From the NCBI GenBank assembly GCA_903928495.1, contig CAIYQZ010000062.1, positions 36,433-100,432 of the forward strand: a stretch of DNA of 64,000 bases. The letters run 5' to 3'. Shown here one piece after another: positions 8,569 through 16,657 of this stretch. The translations under genes and the position numbers were made by a program. Position 1 is the stretch's first letter, and every line of letters begins with the position of its first letter. The stretch comes from an uncultured bacterium. GTDB lineage: Bacteria; Pseudomonadota; Gammaproteobacteria; Burkholderiales; Burkholderiaceae_C. Below the pieces are notes generated by a model. The model searched no databases. It was not told the DNA's origin and saw only the letters and a program-made list of their open reading frames with translations.

Positions 8569-9483
8569 GTGAAAAAACTGTCCACTCTGGCCCTCGTGGG
8601 CTTGGCCGCTGCGCTGTCTGGTTGCGTGGCCACCGCCCCTACCATTGGCGACACCAGCGCCAAAACCGCTGCCACTGGCGCTGCAGGTGGTGCCAACGCT
8701 GAAAACGCCAACTCACAGCTCGAAAAATGCGCCAAGAGCATGGGCACGATCGCGGTGGTGGAAGACCAGCAGGCCACCTGGTTCACCACGATGCAGAGCT
8801 ACAAGCTGCGGTCCACCGTGCCGGTGCTGCGCATGCTGATTCAGCAGTCCAACTGCTTTGTGGTGGTGGAGCGCGGCGCGGCCATGCAAAACATGCAGCA
8901 AGAGCGCGCGTTGCAGCAAAGCGGTGAACTGCGCAACAACAGCAACTTTGGCAAAGGCCAGATGGTCTCGGCCGACTTCTCGCTCAACCCCAGCATCACC
9001 TTCAGCGAAAAAGGCACGGGCGGCGTGGGGGCTGCGCTGGGAGCGTTCGGCGGTGGGCTGCTGGGCGCCGTGGCTGGTGGCATCAAGTTCAATGACGCGT
9101 CCACCATGCTGGTGCTGGTCGACAACCGATCAGGCGTGCAACTGTCTGCCGCCGAAGGCAGTTCGCGCAACACCGACTTCAACCTGTTCGGCGGTTTGTT
9201 CGGTGGTGGCGGTGGCGGTGCGGCAGGGGGTTTCACCAACACGCCCGAGGGCAAGGTTATTACCGCTGCGTTCATCGACTCGTTCAACCAGATGGTCAAG
9301 GCCCTGCGCAACTACAAGGCACAGAGCGTGGAAGGTGGCCTCGGTACCGGTGGTACGCTGGCGGTGGACGGTGCGGCCAAGCCCGCCGCTGCGGCTGCTC
9401 CCGCGCCAGCAGCGGCCGCCGCCCCTGCCACGAAGAAAAAGCCGGCTCCCAAGAAAAAGGTCGTTCCTCCTGCCACCAAGTGA
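8569..9483 (+). CDS. CsgG/HfaB-like outer-membrane lipoprotein
   Basis: 304 residues from the GTG at 8569, chosen because it follows a GGGAGA ribosome site and begins a proper lipoprotein signal (MKKLSTLALV...ALSGC, lipobox LSGC). The mature part has the CsgG-family elements GTIAVVEDQ, VPVLRMLIQQSNCFVVVERG and a glycine-rich central section, ending in an Ala/Pro/Lys-rich tail (KKKPAPKKK). CsgG proteins form secretion pores for curli, but many paralogues have other, unknown roles; no curli genes are seen nearby. A terminator follows at 9524-9547. Confidence 0.75.
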   Translation: MKKLSTLALVGLAAALSGCVATAPTIGDTSAKTAATGAAGGANAENANSQLEKCAKSMGTIAVVEDQQATWFTTMQSYKLRSTVPVLRMLIQQSNCFVVVERGAAMQNMQQERALQQSGELRNNSNFGKGQMVSADFSLNPSITFSEKGTGGVGAALGAFGGGLLGAVAGGIKFNDASTMLVLVDNRSGVQLSAAEGSSRNTDFNLFGGLFGGGGGGAAGGFTNTPEGKVITAAFIDSFNQMVKALRNYKAQSVEGGLGTGGTLAVDGAAKPAAAAAPAPAAAAAPATKKKPAPKKKVVPPATK

Positions 9484-9523
9484 TGTCTTGTACCCCCCGA
9501 TCAGCGGGGGGAGGCAGTACTCA

Positions 9524-9547
9524 AGCGTGCCCCAGGCACGCTTTTTT
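9524..9547 (+). terminator. Rho-independent terminator after the CsgG-like gene
   Basis: Stem AGCGTGCC / GGCACGCT with a three-base loop, followed directly by TTTTTT. It lies 41 bases after the stop codon. A second GC hairpin (CCCCCC-GATCAGC-GGGGGG) lies just before it at about 9492-9511. Confidence 0.85.
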
Positions 9548-10800
9548 CATGGCAATGCAGCAGGTGCTGCGAGGTACTGCTTGGACAGGCGCTGGAACTG
9601 GCCACCGTCCGTGGTGATGTCGGTTTGGGTCGGGTGACCAGCACTGAACACCACGCCCATGCTCCCAGCGTCTACCAGTTCTTTGGGGTGCGTCAGAAAG
9701 TAGCTAACCCGGTTGTCCCGGAAGGCGTTGCGTGTGCCCCCTGGCGTGGTTGATGGCACCCCGAGAGGGGTTTGCCACCACAGCACGGGCAGGCCCAGAC
9801 CCTCGTGCATGGCGCGTCCTGCTGCAAAAGCCGATTTGAAATTGGGCTCGGTCTGGTTGGTTTCGTCGTAGTAGAAAGGTACGCCAGCCATGCGATTGCA
9901 GTTGCTTCCCTCATCAAACTGTGCCTCAAAACACCCTGCATCGCGGTCTTGGGTTTGCATGACGACAAAGTCGGCTTTGTCTGCACCAATCTGCTTCATG
10001 TAGTTGAGTTCATTGGCCTCCAAATCACCAAAGCCAGAGGGCGGAAAACCCACATACGCATTGGGTGCCTGAGTTCGCGCCATTTGCAGCAAACATTGCG
10101 CGAAACCGACGATGTTGTCAGGCAGCGCAGCGCAGTCGGGATTGACCGAGCCTACACTGGCTGGATGCTGCGTGGGATCCGTAACATTGCGGTGCGTAAA
10201 CCCCCAAAAATCGGGCTCGAAGTGCACCAGCGTCGGCTTGCCGTAGGTTTTGATGCCTTTGTACATCAGCCGTACGTTTTCCCAGTAGCCCTTCATGAAC
10301 GTGTCATCCTGCACGCTGTAAATACCGAAGCCATCGCCCCACGTGGCCATCTGGTACAGCGTGAACATCGGCACAGCGCCCAGCCTTTCGGAACTTGCCA
10401 CCACTTCGGCCACATACGAGCCGTTTCCAGCACCCCAACGGTCCCACGAGTAAGCACCATAGGTGCTGATATTGGTCAGGTACTGATCGTTGATGTCCAC
10501 TTTCACGCCTTGTGCCTCGATATCAGCCACCGCCGTGGTTCCCAAGCCGACCATCAACAGCTTTGGTTTGCCCAGCAATGTTGCCAGTGCACCGGGGCGT
10601 TGCGCCAGCGGATAGGAAGAAACTGGTGCAGGTGCAGGTGCAGGTGCAGGCGATGGTGCGGGGCTGGGTGACGGTGCGACAGGAGTGGGCGCCGCTGCCG
10701 TGCTGCTACCGCCGCCCCCGCAGGAAGCTAAAGCGGCGATACCCAACGTGGCTGCAAACAGTGCAGCAGTGCGTGCAAGGGCTTTGTGTGAGAGGGCCAT
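9547..10800 (-). CDS. Secreted lipoprotein of unknown function, possible glycosidase-like fold
   Basis: 417 residues from ATG 10800. An N-terminal lipoprotein signal ends LASC followed by a GGGGSS spacer and a long Ala-Pro-Ser linker of dipeptide repeats, then a folded domain of about 360 residues. That domain has alternating hydrophobic strands and acidic-aromatic motifs (LVHFEPDFWGF, VLWWQTPLG) reminiscent of TIM-barrel carbohydrate-active enzymes, but I cannot assign a family. The last strand MGVVFSAGHPTQ and the C-terminus look complete. It is transcribed convergently with the CsgG-like gene and divergently from the methyltransferase gene. Confidence 0.7.
   Translation of the reverse strand: MALSHKALARTAALFAATLGIAALASCGGGGSSTAAAPTPVAPSPSPAPSPAPAPAPAPVSSYPLAQRPGALATLLGKPKLLMVGLGTTAVADIEAQGVKVDINDQYLTNISTYGAYSWDRWGAGNGSYVAEVVASSERLGAVPMFTLYQMATWGDGFGIYSVQDDTFMKGYWENVRLMYKGIKTYGKPTLVHFEPDFWGFTHRNVTDPTQHPASVGSVNPDCAALPDNIVGFAQCLLQMARTQAPNAYVGFPPSGFGDLEANELNYMKQIGADKADFVVMQTQDRDAGCFEAQFDEGSNCNRMAGVPFYYDETNQTEPNFKSAFAAGRAMHEGLGLPVLWWQTPLGVPSTTPGGTRNAFRDNRVSYFLTHPKELVDAGSMGVVFSAGHPTQTDITTDGGQFQRLSKQYLAAPAALP
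10625..10650. repeat. GGTGCA hexamer tandem repeat
   Basis: About four tandem copies of GGTGCA; on the coding strand they encode the Ala-Pro linker of the lipoprotein. Such a repeat can change in copy number by slippage without shifting frame. Confidence 0.7.
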
Positions 10801-10956
10801 GATTCGGTGTCCTGTCGGGTGGGGTACGCGGTCTATGCCGGATTGTGCCGCCGCCGTGTAAAGCGTGTGTAACACGCAGATGACACTCGATCAACGCCCC
10901 CGTCTAGAAGTTCCTCAGGATCCTGTGCACCACAAGCGTCGCACTACACTGCCGCC

Positions 10957-11781
10957 ATGCGCCCCGCTGCTTTCCGCATGAGCCCCTTTTCCTGGCCTTG
11001 GCCCCTGCCTGCGTTGGGCGTGTGGGTGTTCGTATGGGCGGTTTTTGTCGTCGTGCGTGTGCTGCTGATGCCCCTGTTTCCGGCCTTGTTACTGGCCACT
11101 GCGCTGGGTGTGCTGGGCAGTGTGTGGGCACGCACACCGGTGCGCCGGGCTGTCATGGCGCTGGGGTTCCCGTTGTCGTGGTGGTTGCTCGCCGGGGGCG
11201 CTGGCACGTCAGTGCTGGCAGGCCTGCCAGCATGGGGCTGGCTGGTGCCGCTGGGGCTGGTGTTGGCGCTGTATCCACCCACCACATGGAAAGACGCGCC
11301 TTTGTTTCCCACCCCCAGCGGAGCGCTGGACGGCTTGGCCGCACAGGTGCCGCTGCCTTTGGCGGGTCATGTGCTGGATGCAGGATGTGGCGTCGGTGAC
11401 GGCCTGATGGCGCTGGAGCGCGCCTACCCCGAGGTGCACCTGCACGGACTTGAACACAGCTGGCCGTTGCGCCTGCTATGTGCCTTGCGCGCTCGTCACG
11501 CCAGCGTGCGCCAGGGCGACATGTGGGCTGTGGACTGGTCTCGGTTTGACATGGTGTACCTGTTTCAGCGGCCCGAGACCATGCCGCGTGCCTGGGCCAA
11601 GGCGCAGGCAGAGCTGAACGCCGGTGCTTGGCTGGCCAGCCTTGAGTTTTCGGTGCCCGACGTGGCACCCACCCTCACCTGGACTTGCCCCGATGGTCGC
11701 CCGGTGTGGTTGTACCAGCAGTCCCTGGACCATGCGAAAACAGAAGCTGAAAACACAATACCATCAAGCGCTGGAGTCTGA
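10957..11781 (+). CDS. Membrane-anchored class I SAM-dependent methyltransferase
   Basis: 274 residues. The first ~105 residues are hydrophobic with three or four membrane segments (WVFVWAVFVVVRVLLMPLF, then FPLSWWLLAGG and LVPLGLVLALYP). The rest carries a Rossmann methyltransferase domain with motif I LDAGCGVGDGL (~residue 142) and HLHGLEHSWPLRLL. Substrate unknown; the membrane anchor suggests a lipid or membrane-bound target. An internal ATG at 10978 is an alternative start. The 3' end runs into a degenerate dispersed repeat around 11751-11781. Confidence 0.75.
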   Translation: MRPAAFRMSPFSWPWPLPALGVWVFVWAVFVVVRVLLMPLFPALLLATALGVLGSVWARTPVRRAVMALGFPLSWWLLAGGAGTSVLAGLPAWGWLVPLGLVLALYPPTTWKDAPLFPTPSGALDGLAAQVPLPLAGHVLDAGCGVGDGLMALERAYPEVHLHGLEHSWPLRLLCALRARHASVRQGDMWAVDWSRFDMVYLFQRPETMPRAWAKAQAELNAGAWLASLEFSVPDVAPTLTWTCPDGRPVWLYQQSLDHAKTEAENTIPSSAGV

Positions 11782-11804
11782 TTCGGTATTGAAAATTCGG
11801 TCCT

Positions 11805-13232
11805 TCAAAGGCTGAAGATCTTGCCCGGGTTCATGATGTTGTCCGGGTCCAGTGCACGTTTGATGGCGCGCATCATGTCCACTGCCCCGTCGCCCGCCTC
11901 GGTGCGCAGAAAGTCCATTTTGTGCAGGCCCACGCCGTGTTCACCGGTGCAGGTGCCTTGCAGGGCCAGGGCGCGGCTCACCAGTTGGTGGTTCAGGGCT
12001 TCGGCGGTGGCGCGCTCGGTGGGGTGGTCTGGGTCGATCAGGTAGCCAAAGTGGAAGTTGCCATCGCCCACATGGCCCACCAGAAAGTACGGAATGCCGC
12101 TGGCGTCTGCCTCGGCCACCGAGTCCAGCAGGCAATCGGCCAGGCGGCTGATGGGCACGCAGGTGTCGGTGGTGATGGCGCGGCAGCCGGGGCGGCTTTG
12201 CACGGCGGCAAAGTAGGCGTTGTGCCGGGCCGTCCACAGACGGGTGCGCTCTTCGGGGGTGGTGGCCCACTCGAACGACTCGCCACCGTGTTCTGCCGCA
12301 ATGTCTTGCACCAGTTCGGCTTGCTCCTTCACGCTGGCGGGCGAGCCGTGGAACTCCATCAACAGCATTGGCTCTTCACGCAGGTTGAGCTTGCTGTGTG
12401 CATTGACGGCGCGCACCGAGGCAGCGTCGATCAGCTCACACCGGGCAATCGGTATGCCCATCTGGATGATGGTGATGGTCGTGCGCACGGCTGCCTCAAT
12501 GCTGGGGAACGAGCAGGTGGCAGCTGAAATGGCCTCTGGCAGCGGGTAGAGCTTGATGGTCACCTCGGTCATGATGCCCAGCGTGCCTTCGCTGCCCACC
12601 ATCAGGCGCGTCAGGTCGTAGCCGGCGCTGCTTTTCTTGGCACGGGTGCCTGTGCGGATGACGTTGCCCTGCGCCGTTACTACCTCCAGGGCCAGCACGT
12701 TTTCGCGCATGGTGCCGTAGCGCACGGCGTTGGTACCGCTGGCGCGGGTGGCTGCCATGCCGCCGATGCTGGCGTCAGCCCCCGGGTCGATGGGGAAAAA
12801 CAGGCCCTGGTCCTTCACGGCATCGTTCACGGCCTTGCGGGTCACGCCGGGCTGCACGGTCACGGTCAGGTCTTCGGCGTTGACGCTGAGCACTTTGTTC
12901 ATGCGCGCCACGTCAATGCTGATGCCGCCCTGCACCGCCAGCAGGTGGCCTTCCAGCGACGAGCCGGTGCCGAACGCAATCACCGGCACCTTGTGCGCGG
13001 CGGCCAGCTTCACGGCATCGGCCACGTCGGTGGTGCTTTCGGCAAACACGACGGCGGCCGGTGGCGGAATGTGGGTGAACGGCGACTCGTCGCGCCCATG
13101 TTGCTCGCGCACCGCCAGGCCGGTGGCGCAGCGCGCACCAAAGCGGGCCTGCAACTCGGTCAGCAGTTGGTGTGGTACCTCACGCAGTTCGGTGGCAGGC
13201 AACAGGTGTGTGGGGGCGGTGGGGGCATTCAT
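11805..13232 (-). CDS. FAD-binding oxidoreductase, D-lactate dehydrogenase (cytochrome)-like
   Basis: 475 residues from ATG 13232. It belongs to the VAO/GlcD-type flavoproteins that oxidise 2-hydroxy acids: the FAD loop AFGTGSSLEGHLLA (~residues 82-95), VTVQPGVTRKAVND, the segment GGMAATRASGTNAVRYGTM, GYDLTRLMVGSEGTLG, and the C-terminal motifs GEHGVGLHKM and DPDNIMNPGKIF are all present. The overall pattern best matches respiratory D-lactate dehydrogenase or a glycolate oxidase subunit D relative; the exact substrate is inferred. It is divergent from the REC-REC-kinase gene with an 83-base gap. Confidence 0.9.
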   Translation of the reverse strand: MNAPTAPTHLLPATELREVPHQLLTELQARFGARCATGLAVREQHGRDESPFTHIPPPAAVVFAESTTDVADAVKLAAAHKVPVIAFGTGSSLEGHLLAVQGGISIDVARMNKVLSVNAEDLTVTVQPGVTRKAVNDAVKDQGLFFPIDPGADASIGGMAATRASGTNAVRYGTMRENVLALEVVTAQGNVIRTGTRAKKSSAGYDLTRLMVGSEGTLGIMTEVTIKLYPLPEAISAATCSFPSIEAAVRTTITIIQMGIPIARCELIDAASVRAVNAHSKLNLREEPMLLMEFHGSPASVKEQAELVQDIAAEHGGESFEWATTPEERTRLWTARHNAYFAAVQSRPGCRAITTDTCVPISRLADCLLDSVAEADASGIPYFLVGHVGDGNFHFGYLIDPDHPTERATAEALNHQLVSRALALQGTCTGEHGVGLHKMDFLRTEAGDGAVDMMRAIKRALDPDNIMNPGKIFSL

Positions 13233-13315
13233 GGCAATGAGCGTTGGCGCAGGCGGATAATCGAAACCATTATCCCCAGCCCTACCCCAAACCGCCAGAG
13301 AGCCTGCCCCCAGCC

Positions 13316-14911
13316 ATGCCATTTCAGAAACTGACCGCGTTGGTGGTGGACGACCAGGAGCTGATGCGATCGGTCACCGTCAACCAGCTGCGTGCCATGG
13401 GCTGGGGCAAGGTGCTGAGCGCCAAGAACGGGGCCGATGGCTTGAAGCTGATGCGGGCCAACCGGGTGGAGGCCGTGCTGTCCGACTGGAACATGCCGGT
13501 CATGAACGGTGTGGAGTTTTTGCGTGCCGTGCGTGCCGAGCCCCGCTGGCAGCGGCTGCCGTTTCTGATGATCACTTCTGAGACCGAGCGTGGCCGCATC
13601 CAGGACGTGATCACCTCGGGGGTGAGCGGCCTGCTTGTCAAGCCCTACAACGCGACCGCCCTGCGCGACCGGCTGGAACGCGCCCTCCACCACGAGCCCG
13701 TGGCACCGCGGCCCGCCATCCAGATGAGCTCGGCCATCAGTGGAACCACTGACTCGGGACCTGATGTCGCCACCCTGCCGCCGACCCGCCTGCTGGTGGT
13801 GGACGACAACCCCACCAGCCTGGCCGTGCTGAACAAACTGTTTGCCGACGACTACGCCGTGACCACCGCCACCGGCGGACTGGCCGCGTTGGCGGCCTGC
13901 ACCCAGGGCGTACCCCCCGACCTGGCGCTGATGGATGTGCAAATGCCCGACATCACCGGCTTTGAGGCCGTGCGCCGCATGCGCGCCAAGCCCGAGCTGG
14001 CCAACATCCCCGTGATGTTCGTCACGGCCGACGACAGCGATGCCGCGCGCACCGAAGGCCTGGAGCTGGGCGCCGTGGACTTTGTGCCCAAGACCATGTC
14101 GCCCAAGCTGTTGCGCCAGCGCGTGCGCAACTTTTTGCGCATCGTTGACATGCGCAAGCAGCTGCAAAGCGAATACGACGCCATGCTGGAGAACACCCGC
14201 TTGCGTGAAGAGGTGGAAAACCTCACGCGCCATGACCTGAAGGGTTCGCTCTCTGGCATCGTGGGCATGGTGGGCAGCCTCGCCGCCGAAGACGACATGC
14301 CCGCGCGCCATGTCGACAAGCTGCGCCTGGTGGCTGATACCGCGCAGCAGGCGCTGCACTCGGTCAGCCTGGGCGGCGAGCTTTACAAGATGGAAACGGG
14401 CCGCTTCAAGCTGGTGGCCAAACCCGTGCCATTGGGTGAGGTGCTGCGCCGCGTGGTTGAGCTGGCCCGCGCCAGCTTTGCCGACAAACACCTGAGTGTG
14501 GTGGTCGATGTGGATGTGCCCGTGGGCCAGCCGGTGCCATTGGCCATGGGCGATGAAGGGCTGAGCCAGTCGCTGTTCCAGAACCTGGTGAAAAACGCCT
14601 GTGAGGCCGCGCCGGCGCACAGCACGGTCACCGTCACCCTGAAAGATGAAGACCCGTTGCGGGTGGAGGTGCTGAACACGGGCACCGTGCCCCTTGCCAT
14701 TCGGGCCACCTTTTTTGACAAATACGTCACCGCTGGCAAAGAGCGCGGCAGTGGTCTGGGCACATACTCCGCCCGGCTGCTGGCTGTGTCGCAGCAAGGA
14801 CGCATTGCCATGCGCACGAGCGACCAGGACAACACCACCACCCTCACTGTCTGGCTGCCCCGTCATCCGGACGAGCCGCTGGACTTGCGCTCACCGGCGC
14901 TGCAGGCCTGA
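13316..14911 (+). CDS. Dual-receiver histidine kinase (REC-REC-HK)
   Basis: 531 residues. Two receiver domains come first: residues ~1-120 (VVDDQE, phosphoacceptor in VLSDWNMPVM, Lys in LVKPYN) and ~160-280 (LLVVDDNP, LALMDVQMPD, FVPKTMSP). A coiled segment leads to an H-box NLTRHDLKGSLSG and an ATPase domain (NLVKNACEAA, GSGLGTYSARLL). There is no membrane or sensor domain, so input should come from another kinase through the receivers. The start at 13316 is favoured because upstream codons do not fit the receiver fold. No cognate output regulator is adjacent. Confidence 0.9.
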   Translation: MPFQKLTALVVDDQELMRSVTVNQLRAMGWGKVLSAKNGADGLKLMRANRVEAVLSDWNMPVMNGVEFLRAVRAEPRWQRLPFLMITSETERGRIQDVITSGVSGLLVKPYNATALRDRLERALHHEPVAPRPAIQMSSAISGTTDSGPDVATLPPTRLLVVDDNPTSLAVLNKLFADDYAVTTATGGLAALAACTQGVPPDLALMDVQMPDITGFEAVRRMRAKPELANIPVMFVTADDSDAARTEGLELGAVDFVPKTMSPKLLRQRVRNFLRIVDMRKQLQSEYDAMLENTRLREEVENLTRHDLKGSLSGIVGMVGSLAAEDDMPARHVDKLRLVADTAQQALHSVSLGGELYKMETGRFKLVAKPVPLGEVLRRVVELARASFADKHLSVVVDVDVPVGQPVPLAMGDEGLSQSLFQNLVKNACEAAPAHSTVTVTLKDEDPLRVEVLNTGTVPLAIRATFFDKYVTAGKERGSGLGTYSARLLAVSQQGRIAMRTSDQDNTTTLTVWLPRHPDEPLDLRSPALQA

Positions 14912-14947
14912 CCCCTTTTTCCAAAACCTCCGTCTTCACCACACACC

Positions 14948-15541
14948 ATGGGCAATCGACTCACCCAAATAGCCACCCGCACCGGCGATGCCGGCACCAC
15001 CGGCCTGGGCAACAACCAGCGCGTCAGCAAAAACAGCCTGCGCGTGCATGCCATGGGCGACGTGGACGAACTCAACAGCCACATCGGTGTGCTGCTGTGC
15101 GAAGACATGCCCCTGCCCGTGCGCGAGCTGCTGGTCGAGATTCAGCACCAGCTGTTCAACCTCGGTGGCGAGCTGAGCATTCCCGGCTTCGAACTGCTCA
15201 AGGCTGAGGCCGTGCTGGCGCTGGATGAAGCGCTGGCCACGTTCAACGAGCCTCTGCCCCGCCTGCAGGAGTTCATCCTGCCGGCGGGCACCCGCGCCGC
15301 CTCGCTGGCCCATGTGTGCCGCACCGTGGCTCGGCGGGCCGAGCGCCAGGTGGTGGCTTTAGGCAATGAAGAATCGCTGAACGACACCCCGCGCCAGTAC
15401 CTGAACCGCCTGAGCGACCTCATGTTTGTGCTGGCGCGCACGCTCAACCGCCACCGCACCGATGGCAGCATGGGCGACGACGTGTACTGGAAAAGCCAGC
15501 GCATGGCAGCCGGTGGCGCTGACGAGCCTGCCGCTCCATGA
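14948..15541 (+). CDS. Cob(I)alamin adenosyltransferase, PduO type
   Basis: 197 residues. The enzyme transfers the adenosyl group of ATP to cob(I)alamin to make coenzyme B12. Seen: the N-terminal ATP-binding motif IATRTGDAGTTGLGNN, DVDELNSHIG, FILPAGTRAASLAHVCRTVARRAER and the C-terminal RQYLNRLSDLMFVLAR, the standard PduO order. It follows the REC-REC-kinase gene by 36 bases and overlaps the next gene at ATGATG (15538-15541). No cobalamin riboswitch is visible upstream. Confidence 0.95.
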   Translation: MGNRLTQIATRTGDAGTTGLGNNQRVSKNSLRVHAMGDVDELNSHIGVLLCEDMPLPVRELLVEIQHQLFNLGGELSIPGFELLKAEAVLALDEALATFNEPLPRLQEFILPAGTRAASLAHVCRTVARRAERQVVALGNEESLNDTPRQYLNRLSDLMFVLARTLNRHRTDGSMGDDVYWKSQRMAAGGADEPAAP

Positions 15542-15897
15542 TGCACCTCTGGCACTTGCCGCTCAGCGTACAGGGCGCGCTGCTGGGGCTGGCCGTATTG
15601 GCGGCGTCACCGCCAGCCTGGGCTGCCACATCGACCCAGACCTTGGTGTGCGATGTGTCCTACCTGCCCAGCCGTGCCAACTGGGTGCGAACCGTGACGG
15701 TGGACTACGACAACAAACGCCTGCGCGGCGTGGCGGTTGATGGGGTGGCTGTGCACAGCTTTGCCGTCAGCGGGACGGTCATCCTGACATCTCAGGACAA
15801 CGAGCGCATACAACTGGATGTGGCCCAGTTGGGCTGGACCAGCGACTTCCGCGGGTTGGCCTCAGGGCAGGGCCGTTGCCAACGGGAAAACATGTGA
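15538..15897 (+). CDS. Small secreted protein of unknown function
   Basis: 119 residues with a cleavable signal peptide (VQGALLGLAVLAASPPAWA, cleavage near residue 29) and a small beta-rich mature domain containing two cysteines (LVCDVSY and GRCQREN) that could form a disulphide. I do not recognise a family. Its start overlaps the adenosyltransferase stop, so it is probably co-expressed; this gives no clear functional hint. Confidence 0.7.
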   Translation: MMHLWHLPLSVQGALLGLAVLAASPPAWAATSTQTLVCDVSYLPSRANWVRTVTVDYDNKRLRGVAVDGVAVHSFAVSGTVILTSQDNERIQLDVAQLGWTSDFRGLASGQGRCQRENM

Positions 15898-15908
15898 TGA
15901 AAAAGGCA

Positions 15909-15932
15909 CTTGCCGCTTGATTGGCAAGGATT
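15909..15932 (+). terminator. Possible hairpin terminator
   Basis: CTTGCC / GGCAAG arms with an eight-base loop, followed by GATTTTC. It lies 12 bases after the small secreted protein gene. The U-run is short, so strength is uncertain; the loop resembles the dispersed GCCGCTTG repeat. Confidence 0.4.
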
Positions 15933-15961
15933 TTCAGCTATTTATTTGGTATTAGCGTGCG

Positions 15962-16615
15962 TCAGGCAGGTGCACAGGTGGTGCCCGCTTCGGGCGTTTG
16001 TGGTGGCAGCAGCCCCAGGTGTGCGGCACGGAACACGGCCTCCGAACGGCTGCTGACACCCAGGGCCTTGAATGCGGCGGCCAGGTGGGTCTTCACAGTG
16101 CTTTCGGCCACCAGCAATTCCCGGGCGATGGTTTTGTTGGGTTTGCCTTGCACCAGCTTCAGAAGGCATTCCATTTGCCGGGGAGACAGTCCGGCGACCG
16201 CCTGGGCCACGCTTTCATCGACGCTCTGGTTCGCCAGCGCTGAGGCAGGCAGGTAAACGCCCCCGGCCAGCATCGTTTCCAGGGCCTTGAGCATGGTGGG
16301 CGTGTCGGCCGATTTGTGGATGAAGCCCGCCGCGCCTTGTTCGACGAGTTCGCGCACCAGCCCGGGCCGCGTGTCGCCCGACAACATGGCCACTGTGGCG
16401 TCGGGGTGTGCTTCGAGCACACGCATCAGGCCGTCATTGGCCTGGCTGTCGGGCAATGCGTAATCGAGCAGGATGAGGTCGAAAGGGCCCTGCGCCTGCA
16501 CCGCCTCGGCAATGCTTTGTGCGGTGGCACAGGTCAGGCTGGCGTCCAGATCCTGGAGCAAAAAGCGCAAACCCTGTGAGAACAGTACGTGATCGTCAAC
16601 CAGAAGGGCACGCAT
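15962..16615 (-). CDS. LuxR-family (NarL/FixJ) response regulator
   Basis: 217 residues. Receiver domain at residues 1-120 (LLVDDHVLFSQG; phosphoacceptor Asp in LILLDYALPDS; Lys in GFIHKSAD) and a C-terminal LuxR helix-turn-helix (LSPRQMECLLKLVQGKPNK, then ESTVKTHLAAAFKALG). It lies 42 bases downstream of the hybrid kinase/HD-GYP gene on the same strand, so that kinase is the likely partner. Target genes are unknown. Confidence 0.93.
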   Translation of the reverse strand: MRALLVDDHVLFSQGLRFLLQDLDASLTCATAQSIAEAVQAQGPFDLILLDYALPDSQANDGLMRVLEAHPDATVAMLSGDTRPGLVRELVEQGAAGFIHKSADTPTMLKALETMLAGGVYLPASALANQSVDESVAQAVAGLSPRQMECLLKLVQGKPNKTIARELLVAESTVKTHLAAAFKALGVSSRSEAVFRAAHLGLLPPQTPEAGTTCAPA

Positions 16616-16657
16616 GTGTGTGAGTTGTGTTCGATAGCGTATGGAGTATTGTAGGCC

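Noticed and set aside
13270..13278. DnaA-box-like TTATCCCCA
   Set aside because: Single imperfect copy, no cluster, no AT-rich unwinding region; not an origin.
13229..14866. 545-codon frame on the minus strand opposite the REC-REC-kinase
   Set aside because: Same reason: antisense to a well-supported gene and without recognisable motifs.
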